Assembly (NCBI GenBank): GCA_027886175.1
Contig: JAJNNQ010000024.1
Coordinates: 2,340,001-2,404,000, forward strand
Direction of reading: 5' to 3'
DNA: 64,000 nt
From: Phylloscopus collybita
Lineage: Eukaryota; Chordata; Aves; Passeriformes; Phylloscopidae
The position numbers and the translations under genes are program-made. The notes under the pieces are model-generated. The model was not told the origin of the DNA, ran no database searches, and worked only from the letters and a program-made list of their open reading frames with translations. Shown piece after piece: positions 1 through 9,253 of this stretch (positions within the stretch are counted from its first letter, which is position 1; each line of letters starts with the position of its first letter).

Positions 1-3000
1 ATCAAAGAATGATGAAAAAACTTTGAAACCCAAAAATGAAAGCCAAATAAGATTTGATGTCTCCTATAATAAAAGATAGGGGATAATTGGATTTCGTAAT
101 GAAAGCAACTTGCTCTAAACCTGAGAATTCTTTGGTTATAAGAAAATTTCCAACAGCACTGAAGGGAAATGCCAGTTTAAAAATTAGCCAACAAATATAT
201 CCTAAGTATCAGCTGTCAGTGCAATAAGTATCCGATGTCACTGTCATAACAATATCATAACAGATTACACTTATAATTGTCCTACAGGAGAAGACACAAT
301 TTCAACAGAAATATGAACTACAGTTACCAAATGACAATAACTTAAAAAATCTGACAAAATTATTAGCAAGATACTGACAGAAATATTGAACTGGGGATAA
401 AATCTCCTCTGCTCTCAGCCAATCCCAAATTTAGAGGTTTGTGATTTGATACCAGAACAAAAATTGTTTAAATTTCAATTATTAGTACTATGGACAGGAG
501 ATGTTCCGAATTATTGAAATTTGACAAAGCCAGGCACCTGCTTATGTCGCCAAAAAACATATTTCATCACTATGGTTGCAAAAACAAATAGTGACAAATA
601 GCAAAATGTGGTTAAGTGAAATGAAATGATTGAGAAATGGAACGACAACGGGGTCTGAATTGCATTAGCCTGTAGAGAGCTTGAGCAAAAGTGGATTTAA
701 CTGGATGAACTGGTGGAGTTTGCTGTCTTAACTGCTATAGCAAGATATATTTTCTTCTAATTTAAACTGCAGGACCTGGGAGCAATTCCTACTTCCTTGA
801 TCAGGGACTTCAGTCCTTACTGCCACATCAGAGTGAGATCTGTTCTGAATCATCCCCCTCCTGTAACTCCATTTCCATTGAAAGAAAACCTAAACATGTG
901 TGCAAGAGCTGAACCACAGCTTTATGGAATTCATCTGTCCTTCATCCTGCCCTTCCATTGCTCTTCATTCTCCTTCAGTAAGTCCTTTAACACTTCCAGA
1001 AAATAACTTATAGCCAACTCTAAGTTATTCTATAACTAAAACTGACAAACAGAAAGGCAACTTGTTTAGAAGTTGAATTTTTGGACACAGTGGAGTGTTT
1101 TCAATTTTTTTTCTTATTATTATTATTATTTATAGATCCCCTAAATTTTTCCATTGATGGAAAGGACTCTGTGCAGTAAATCTGGTCTACTGACAATAGA
1201 CTCTTGTTCCATATTCACTGGTGGGCCACAGGTGGAACAAAATCCCATTTTTGCGTGGCAGGTTCCAGAGTAATTTACAATTAACCTGAGGAGCATACTG
1301 GACCTCCAGTGCTTGACAGGAATTTCGCCATCTCCTGCAGTTTTATGGAGAGTCAGATGTTTCCTTTTGGGGGCAAATCATTCCCTAGGAGTGAAGGAAA
1401 GTTAAGTTTGAATAATATGTGTGTTTTGAGTCCGATCCAAAGCACACTGATTGTCACAGGGAGCATTTGCCCACATATTCCTCTGCTAGCAAAGATAACT
1501 TTTACAAGAAGCAATCATTTTAATGACTCAGAGTATAAACGGATAGCATGAGGTCATAAAGGTATTTCCTTTCCCTCCCCTGCAAATCTATGGCTCTTGC
1601 ATGGCACAGCAATTCATATTTAGAGCCAGACAGGCTGCTCACAGAGGTGCACTGCCATCCCCTATAGCCTACAGTGGCAGGATTCAGTTTTATGTGAGAA
1701 AAGGTCTATTTAAAATTAGTAGATGTGTAGTGAATCCAGCACTGATCCTGAGGCCAGGAATCGTCTCAGCAGTGACACAACTTCACAGGACAGGTGATGG
1801 GTTCTCTGTCTTGTAGTCACATCACACCCAGGCTGGACTTCGTTGTGCACCCAGAGTGATGTAAATGTGCACTTAAATTACAGGCAATGACATGTGGTAT
1901 ATCAAAAAACAACTTCTGGTATAAATAACTGATTTAGAATTTTAAAACATCTTACTGAAAAAACCCCTGATTTTCTGCTTTTTGTAAAATTATGTATTTC
2001 AACACTGGTAGGATTCATTTTTCAAATTAGATTAAAGAACAAATGGAGTGTACTAGAAAAAAAAAGAGTTCTTTCTGACTCTGTTTGTGCCTGTGCTAAC
2101 AGAGGCTGAAAGAAGGAAAAGTTACGTAATTCTTTAGGACATGGAACTGAGCCTTTCCCAGCTCAGGGGTACCTGGATGCTGTGGAGCTGTTTCCTCAGA
2201 GCATGTCAGTGTCCCAACCAAATTCCATCGCTGTGCAGTAATGAATGGACAGGTTTTCTGCCTGTAGTATGAGATCACAGGTTTCTCCTAACTTAAAAAT
2301 TGCTTATAAATTACCCACGAGCACCACGGCTGTTTGTTTTTTCAGTCGATGTGTTCATCCCTAAAGAATGTCCAAGAGCTATAAATAACCCTTAACCACC
2401 TCATGATTGAACTGGTGGAAGCAGAGCCAGCAGTCAGAAGCCAAATGCTTTCACTATACACCATAAGTATTCTTTTCAGTAAAATAAACTCCACATACTT
2501 CAGGACTTAAGGCACAGAGGCTCAAAAAATCCAACGTGAGGACAGCTAACTTTGGCAAATTATTGCATTTTGGGAAAAAGCAGGATAAATTTCATGATGG
2601 GCAAAAGTGTGTTGACTTTTACAGACACTTTGTATAAGGAGAGGAGTTACACCACTGGGTGTCAGAGGGATCTAGACTTGAATTTCCTCAGGGGATGGAG
2701 CCACTGTCACTTTTGGCCTTTGCTGTCCCAGCAGAAGATGTGAGCAATCCCTGCGTTCCCAGAGCCTGCTGGAGTACCAGCTTGTAGCAGCAGTTATTGA
2801 ACAAATTTAGCTGAGCTTGGAAAAAAGCACAAATCTCATCTCTTTGAGGTCAGAGGAGTTGATTCAGACAACAATTATTACACATCCCCCACTTCAGGAG
2901 TTTATCTACCATTTTTGGAATAAGTGAATATAGGATGATGTTCAGTTTTACTATTTCATAGCTTCTCATATAATTTTTAGGTGGAATAACTCTAATTGAT

Positions 3001-3040
3001 TTATAACTGCATCTTTTTGTTAGCTAATTTTCTATTTCTT
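1..3040. other. unique AT-rich DNA, no gene seen
   Basis: About 3 kb of AT-rich sequence with frequent stop codons in every frame. The short open frames (60-80 codons) resemble no protein I recognise and have no consistent splice-site context. Apart from a short TTA run no repeat family is recognisable. Best read as intergenic or intronic DNA. Confidence 0.7.
1114..1133. repeat. (TTA)n microsatellite
   Basis: About six TTA units follow a T-rich stretch. A similar short ATT/TTA run occurs near 6364-6380. Confidence 0.85.
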
Positions 3041-3043
3041 TGA

Positions 3044-3519
3044 GGGGATCACACAAACCTGATTCTTTCCCTGTCACAGTCGACACAGACACTGCACTCG
3101 AGGTGCTTCCTTAGAATCATCAGAAGGCTTCAAGCAGCAGCACCTTGTTATTCAAAAACTCTCCCATACCTTTTCTCTCTCAAGAGCAGCTCCACACAGC
3201 TCTGTCTCTCCTTCAGTTCTGGCTCACTCCTTCCTGTCCCTAACAGAGCCACCTAACCCTGTCTGTCCTACCTACAGCAGCTCACCTTTGCTGGCCCTTG
3301 CACCACCTCCTGTCCCTGGGTCTTCACAGCACAGCCAGCAGACTCCAACTGATTCTTCCCAGCTCACTCACTCTTTATCCTGCCCATGGCTGTGAGGGCA
3401 AGGCTGTTTCTACTCTAGGATCATTAACAAAGGTGTAAGATATCAGAGGGGAGACTGCCTTCAGCAGCATCTCCTTTTGTCTCCCCACAGGGGGATCACA
3501 TAAACATGATTCGTTCCCT
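3044..3519 (+). repeat. 29-bp direct repeat at both ends of a ~450-bp segment
   Basis: Positions 3044-3072 and 3491-3519 match at 26 of 29 bases. Both start 'ggggatcaca' and end 'ttccct'. The DNA between them is richer in C and T than its surroundings and contains many CAG and CTC words. The spacing suggests either an old local duplication or a long target-site duplication around an unrecognised insertion. No transposon motif was identified between the copies. Confidence 0.7.
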
Positions 3520-3590
3520 AAAAATGTAAAAAAGTCCTTTGTGGAAAGAAGTGTGGCACTGTCACAGATGCTACATTCACTCAGAAAATA

Positions 3591-3672
3591 TACATACATC
3601 CACATTTACATCTACATCTACATTTATATCTACATCTACATCTACATTTATATCTACATCTACATCTACATC
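3591..3672. repeat. (ACATCT)n hexanucleotide microsatellite with interspersed variants
   Basis: Roughly 13 hexamer units related to TACATC. Variant units 'tacatt' and 'tatatc' recur after every two or three canonical units, giving a higher-order period of about 18-24 bp. The run of alternating I and Y in a + frame here is a translation artefact. Confidence 0.9.
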
Positions 3673-3785
3673 ATGGATACATTTTTAAGAAGACTTTTTC
3701 ATTTCCTAGGTGAGCTTTTTTCCTTTTGCTCTAAAAAGAGGAATTGTGAAAAATTTTCATCAGCTGGGCAATTTTTCTTATAGAT

Positions 3786-3975
3786 AAAAAATTCTTCCCT
3801 ATGAGGCTGGGGAGGCCCTGGTACAGGTGCCCAGAGAAGCTGTGGCTGCCCCTGGATTTCTGGAGGTGTCCAAGGCCAGGCTGGATGGGGCCTGGAGCAA
3901 TCTTGGCATAGTAGAAAGTGATGGGATGGGGTGATCCCTAAGGTCACTTCTGACCCAGTTCATCCTGGGATTCTC
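3786..3975 (+). mobile_element. CR1 LINE, 3' end fragment
   Basis: Shows the avian CR1 3' block in order: 'attcttccct', 'gaggccctgg', 'cccagagaagctgtggctgc', 'tccaaggccaggctggatgg', then a degraded 'aaggtcacttctgacccagt' and terminal 'gggattct'. The copy is 5'-truncated, as is usual for CR1, and has no coding capacity. Divergence at the 3' end suggests an old insertion. Confidence 0.92.
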
Positions 3976-4867
3976 TAAAACAACCTGAACAGCAGCGTGG
4001 TGACCATTGGGTCATAACCCAAGAGCTGCATACATCCAGTGAAGCTTTCCAAACACACAGCCAAACAGAGAGCACACATATTACCCCCAATTTACAGGAG
4101 CTGCAGTTTTCCATGGAAATGCACCGTGTACCAAGATAAGCTGAGAGCTCTGTGCTCTTGTAAAAGGGTGTTGGAAACGGCTTCTTTTTGGACCGACCGT
4201 CATGGAAAAAGGATCCAACTGAGGTGTTGCAGTTTGAATTTTGTTGTATTTCTTTTTTTGGCTTTCTGGAGGGAGGGAGCAGGTTTAAATAAACATTTTG
4301 ATTTGGGTTCTGCAGGGTCTTAGAAAGCAGCACTGTGTGGACACTGACGTATTTGGTCTTTACGTAAAGATACTTTGCCATTTTTGAAGCCAGATCTAAC
4401 CTTTGTATCAACAAATCGTACACAAAAACTTCAGTCTGAGCCTCAAGGTAAGAAAACATATACTTAAAGGGATTCTTTGTATTTGATTTTAAAAATACTC
4501 TCATTTACAAGCAGATTTTGAATGCCTGCCACCAACTTCGAAAATAACCTTTCCATTTATTTCAAATGTTCTTAAATATGGGTCTCTTCTAGCAATCTAT
4601 GATGATCATATAGTATATAAAATAATGCACAGTCACATGTATTGTGTGGTCTGAGAAAAATCCACAAGAGGATTTACAGTTAAGGGTGGACTTAATCTCC
4701 TTCTGAAGGACTTCAGGGCAGTTAGACTGTATTTTACATAAAAATCGAATTGGCAGCTCATGCCAACGAGCTAAACAAGTGAATAGATTGTATTCAGTGA
4801 CATGAATTTATTTCAAGCTGACCTTTTTGATACATATCAAGTGATTAGTATGGAAGGATAGATAAGG
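3976..4867. other. unique DNA, no gene supported
   Basis: Contains a minus-strand open frame of 186 codons (3944-4504) whose end runs into the adjacent CR1. Its product resembles no family I know. The rest is AT-rich with no recognised repeat. Confidence 0.55.
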
Positions 4868-5366
4868 AAGTGATTGTCACCCACTGCTGAGGCCACACCT
4901 CAAATCCTGTGTGTAGTTTTGGGTCCCTCACTGCAAGAAGGTCACAGAAGGACTGGAGCTGGGAAGGGAATGGAGCTGGGAAGGGAATGGAGCTGGGAAG
5001 GGGCTGGAGCCCCAGGAGGGGCTGAGGGAGCTGGGAAAGGGGCTCAGCCTGGAGAAAAGGAGGCTCAGGGGGAACCTTGTGGCTCTGCACAACTCCCTGA
5101 CAGGAGGGGACAGCCAGGGGAGTCGGGCTCTGCTCCCAGGGAACAGGGACAGGAGGAGAGGGAACAGCCTCAAGCTGCATAAGGGGAGCTCAGGTTGGCC
5201 ATCAGGAGGAATTTCCCCGTGGAAAGGGTGCTCAGGCCTTGGCAGGGGCTGCTCAGGGAGGTTTGGAGTGCCCATCCCTGGAGGTGTTCAAGGAAGGCCT
5301 GGACATGGCACTCAGTGCTTTTAGTCCCTCTGGGGACAAGGTGGTGACTGGTCAAAGGTCTCTGCA
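4868..5366 (+). mobile_element. CR1 LINE, longer 3' fragment (different subfamily)
   Basis: Begins in the region equivalent to the end of ORF2 ('gggtccctcactgcaagaag') and continues through 'gctgagggagctggg', 'cctggagaaaaggaggctca', 'tccctggaggtgttcaagga' and 'ggacatggcactcagtgct' to 'gacaaggtggtgactggtca'. This 3' arrangement differs from the other copies (no 'gctgtggctgcccc' block), so it belongs to another CR1 subfamily. It lacks the terminal octamer repeats. An internal 17-bp unit is repeated three times at 4954-5004. Confidence 0.9.
4954..5004 (+). repeat. 17-bp x 3 tandem repeat inside CR1
   Basis: The unit 'tggagctgggaagggaa' appears twice exactly and once with a changed end. It probably arose by slippage in the G/A-rich part of this CR1 copy and contributes to the glycine-rich chance frames across the region. 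Confidence 0.9.
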
Positions 5367-6071
5367 AATATCTTTTGGGAATATAAGCAATCCTTTCAGC
5401 ATCCAAGTAACAGATCTGGTCTACCAACTCTGATGCAAAAGTGTATCCTTAATATTTTGTTGTTTAATATTTTCAAATGACTCAAAATCACAAAGGTTGA
5501 TGAATAAAGCAGCATTAACAACACAGCATCTGTATCCTGCCCCTGAGATCAGTGGATTTTAAAGAGTCACATGACATCAGCAAAGGCCTGATATTTACAC
5601 CTGCTTTTCTCACCTGTGCTGTGCACTGCTTTACCTGGAAAACCCGGACTTGGAAAAAGCTGTCAGGAAGGCGAGAATAGAAGAACACATATCTGAAGAA
5701 ATGCTCCCAAAGCTGGGAACATACATATGTTAATATTCCCTTCATCTAACGTCAGATGTGGTTTCACAACTTCAATTCTGGATCCCATTTGTCTGTGGAA
5801 AAAATGGATGATTTCATTATTCCCAGATTTATATAACTTCTATCACCCCAAGGCAGTGGCAAGCCTGCATTTGAGACTCTTGTCATCAACTATCAATTAT
5901 TCTACAATTTATGAGATGCTTTTCTGTGGATACTCATCCAAAATCTAGAAAAGTCCATGGAAAAAAAAAATCCCATTCAATTTAAAAAAGTTTCTCTTGA
6001 CTGGACTCTTGTCCAGGATATTCTGTAATAAGAAGTAGGCAAAAACTCACATTTGCTGAAAAATACAAAAA
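5367..6071. other. unique DNA, nothing recognised
   Basis: About 700 bp between two CR1 copies. No convincing coding frame or repeat family. An A-run occurs near 5958-5970. Confidence 0.6.
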
Positions 6072-6277
6072 AAATCTTCCCTCTGAGAGTGGTGAGGCCC
6101 TGGCACAGGGTGCCCAGAGCAGCTGTGGCTGCCCCTGGATCCCTGGAAGTGTCGAAGACCAGGCTGGATCAGGCTTGGAGCAGCCTGGACAGTGGAAGGT
6201 GTCCCTGCCCATGGCATGGGGTGGCACTGGATGGGCTTAAGGTCCCTTCCAATCCGAACCATTCTATGACTCCATGA
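6072..6277 (+). mobile_element. CR1 LINE, 3' end fragment
   Basis: Clear consensus blocks: 'gaggccctggcacagg', 'gcccagagcagctgtggctg', 'ggtgtccctgcccatggca', 'aaggtcccttccaatccgaa' and a terminal 'attctatgactccatga' from the octamer repeat. 5'-truncated and less decayed than the copy at 3.8 kb. Confidence 0.95.
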
Positions 6278-6732
6278 AGTTTTACAAAGGTGAGAAAAGA
6301 GTAGAGAGATTTCACAGTTAAAATCCCCCAAAATCTTTACCATTGTAACTATTGTCAGATTATTTTTATTATTATTATTACTATATTAACAAATTCATTT
6401 CCAAATCAATGGAAAAGAATTTGTAATGATCTGTCATCCATGGAAGCTGGAAAACCTTAATCTTTAAAGCTATGCTAAGCCAAATAAGTGATTTCATGAA
6501 AATTGAAAGCATGGAAATACGTCCCATTTTGTCTAAGTGTTACAGATGAATATAAAAAATAGAAAATTCATGTCATTATTAAACCAAAATATTTTACCGA
6601 GTCTTACTTTGCTAAAAAGAAAAAGTGCCTGAGATTTTTAACACACAGACCTTTCCAGCAGAAAGTCTTTTCCACCAAAGGAAGTCCTGACTGGACAAAA
6701 TATTCCTGAGAACCACAAACCCTGGGGAAAAC

Positions 6733-6880
6733 CTGGGATTAGCACAGTTGGTCAGAGCACAGTGCTAATAACACCCAGGTCAAGAGTCCCATCCTCTTAT
6801 GGGACATCCATTAAAAAAGTTGCATTTGGTAATCCTTGTGGGTCCTTTCCCATTCAGAATTTTCTATGAAATCTGTGGAA
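6733..6880 (+). mobile_element. tRNA-Ile-derived SINE with CR1-like tail (TguSINE1 type)
   Basis: The 5' part matches a tRNA-Ile gene in degraded form. 'attagcacagttggtcagag' corresponds to the A box/D arm, 'gtgctaataac' to the anticodon arm with AAT, and 'ggtcaagagtcccatcc' to a damaged B box/T arm. The 3' part, 'aatccttgtgggtcctttcc' followed by 'ttctatgaaatctgtgg', is a CR1-type tail. This fusion of tRNA head and CR1 tail is the known design of passerine TguSINE1, mobilised by CR1 machinery. B-box damage and the loss of CCA-end pairing argue against a working tRNA gene. Confidence 0.85.
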
Positions 6881-7920
6881 AATGTATCGAGGAAAAGAGC
6901 TTGACTTTTTAAAGTAAAAGTGAATTTTCACAGTCGAACCCGAACCCATCGGATCAAGAGCAAAGAATTGTTACACAGGAAATATCCCTGGAGTGTCTCA
7001 CTGTGCCTGCACTGGGTTCCTGATTTCCCATTTGTTTGGGGGTTGGTATTCTGCAGCAGAAGTTTGCATTCCAGCTGAATCCTTAAAAAACAGTTCCTAG
7101 AAAGGGTCACCTAAAGTACCATGCAATCATTTAAAAGAATCACAAAAAATTCTGGTAGCAAACACCAACAAATCTGGGATAGTGGTGCTCATTGAACACT
7201 CACTGTGGACTTCTGCAATTTTATGATTTGAGGGTTAAAGATGTGTGACAATTAACGTTTTTCCTGTATTATACTCATTAAGCAGCTGAATCTCACTCTG
7301 CCATAGTGCTGGTGGCACAGCCACTGAAGATGATGTACATCGTAATTAACTCGAGTGGATTTTGGATCCCAGATTCAGCTTTTCTGGCCTTAATCCCCTT
7401 TTGTCAGGGTAAACAGCCTGAAGACTCCATTTCCCAGATATTTCTAAAACCACTGGGAGCATTAATATTTTAAGAACTAATATATTCTTTATGTTTTAAA
7501 CTGAATTTGGCAGTGACTTCTGAACTGTGTGTAAGAGCACTCTGGTCTTGTAAGAGCTGAGTGTCTCTAAAGAGCTGGATATTCCCTGGTTTTAATATTT
7601 CCAATGAGCCAAATCCTCCATTTACTACAAAAATCTATTAAGGGGCAAATTTATAAATACTGGTGAAGGCAATTTTCACCTTGTTCTACTCAGCACAGTT
7701 AACACAAAATTTGATAAATTCAGAAGCACTTGGGTGAGAGGAGAGTTTGAAGAGTGAGTGAATTAATACCATTTTATACAGGCAACCTATCCATCTATTC
7801 AGAGTGCAGGTCTAGTTTTTGTTTTTTTCTCTGCAGTTTTTCCACAGTGACAGGTCACCTGGAATTACAAGTTCTCATAAAAACTACCGGGAATCTCAAA
7901 GCAATGATCTTGTTACTGGT
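6881..7920. other. unique AT-rich DNA
   Basis: No recognised repeat or gene in about 1 kb. Open frames are short and unremarkable. Confidence 0.6.
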
Positions 7921-8071
7921 GCAAAAAACAAAAACAAAACCAAACAAAACCAAAAACAAACAAAACCACACAAAACCAAAAACAAAACACACACAAAAAA
8001 AAAACCCACAAAACCCAACAAACAAAAACCCCCAACAAAAACAACAAAATCAACCCACCCCAAAACACACC
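7921..8071 (+). repeat. G-free A/C-rich low-complexity tract
   Basis: About 150 nt with no G and almost no T after its first bases, made of irregular CAAAA, CCAAA and ACAC words. The lysine/threonine/glutamine-rich plus frames and the phenylalanine/valine/glycine-rich minus frame over it are artefacts of composition. A similar tract lies at 33299-33440. Confidence 0.9.
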
Positions 8072-8755
8072 AGTCTTTTTTAGTCAAGCCTCGTAACAAT
8101 TCACTGCTGAATTCACTGATTTCACTGCTGAAGAAAATGAGAACATAATACTGTTTTTTCTCAAGAAATCTTGCTTTTCCATACACCTCCCTGATCAGAA
8201 GGAAGTCTGTTCTGTGCCACCTCTCACTGGTGCATCCCAAGGGTGCCTTCCCACCTTGGCTTTCCCCAGCCTTGTTGAGCTGTCCAACTGTAAATCCAAA
8301 CCCATCCTGCTCTCTACCAATTTACAGTAAATCTTTGCATAACCTGACCTTTTCCCAGTAAACCTGATGACAAACGTGGTGTTATTTACACCCTGACCGT
8401 TCTGGGCAGTGAAACCATTTTCCTCCATAAGTGACGATGTCACTGCTTGAAACCACAGTGACATCAATCATTTGCAAGGCAAAGGATGTGGACTGGCCAG
8501 AGCATTCCAAGTCCTCTCTCAGAAAAAGTGGAGTTTCTTCTCTTTCCTCCTTCAAGAAATTCTATTGTATGGCAAACACCACCACAGAGGTGTGGAAACT
8601 TCTGCTTCAAACCCATAAGGGGAAAAAAAAAAAAAAGAGGCCTAAAGAGAAAGAAAATCACTATCAGTTTACAAAATGAGACTTGAAGTTCTCTCATATG
8701 ATTATGACTTCTGTTGTTGGCAATCATTCTGTGAGTGGTTAATAAAAAGCAGCTC
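8072..8755. other. unique DNA
   Basis: No gene recognised. A poly(A) run interrupts it near 8622-8638. Confidence 0.55.
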
Positions 8756-8756
8756 C

Positions 8757-8985
8757 TTTTCTCTTTTCTTTTCTTTTCTTTTCTTTTCTTTTCTTTTCTT
8801 TTCTTTTCTTTTCTTTTCTTTTCTTTTCTTTTCTTTTCTTTTCCTCTTCTCTTCTCTTCTCTTCTCTTCTCTTCTCTTCTCTTCTCTTCTCTTCTCTTCT
8901 CTTCTCTTCTCTTCTCTTCTCTTCTCTTCTCTTCTCTTCTCTTCTCTTCTCTTCTCTTCTCTCTTCTCTCTTCTTTTCTTTTCCT
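8757..8985 (+). repeat. compound (CTTTT)n-(CTCTT)n homopyrimidine tract
   Basis: About 17 units of TTTTC (to about 8842) change sharply to about 24 units of CTCTT (to about 8961), then a degenerate CT-rich end. The plus strand is pyrimidine-only for more than 220 nt. The S/F/L repeat open frames here are not genes. Such mirror-symmetric polypyrimidine DNA is known to be able to form triplex (H-DNA). Confidence 0.97.
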
Positions 8986-9187
8986 TATTTAGTGCTCTGT
9001 TTATGCCCGGATATGACAGTTCATAGAGTACAAGTTAAGGAAATGCATTTAAAATGCAGCTGTGGATTTCCTCAGTATTCCACCTTTCAGCAGAGCAGGA
9101 ATCCAGACTTTTAGCAGGTACAAAGAGCAGCAAGTGGTTGCACAAATTTCTGACTGGCTGTCATATACTCTCAAGACCTAAACATTG

Positions 9188-9253
9188 CCTGGGGGCTCCT
9201 TTCTGCATTTTAAAAGAATCCCTGGGGGCTCCTTTCTGCATTTTAAAAGAATC
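9188..9253 (+). repeat. perfect 33-bp tandem duplication
   Basis: Two identical 33-bp units, each starting 'cctgggggctcctttctgca' and ending 'agaatc', lie head to tail. No mismatch is seen, so the duplication is young. The unit is a multiple of three, which creates an 11-residue repeat in a chance frame. Confidence 0.97.

Noticed and set aside
3944..4504. 186-codon minus-strand open frame
   Set aside because: Its 3' end lies in a CR1 fragment, it has no recognisable domain, and other frames over the region are also open. Judged a chance frame.
6733..6810. Functional tRNA-Ile gene
   Set aside because: The B box is damaged, acceptor-stem pairing is not maintained, and a CR1-like tail follows. 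It is a SINE head.
8676..9026. Open frame encoding repeats of S, F and L
   Set aside because: Read-through of the pyrimidine microsatellite, which contains no stop codons in these frames.
9188..9253. CRISPR-like repeat
   Set aside because: Two adjacent units without spacers in a vertebrate genome; a simple tandem duplication.
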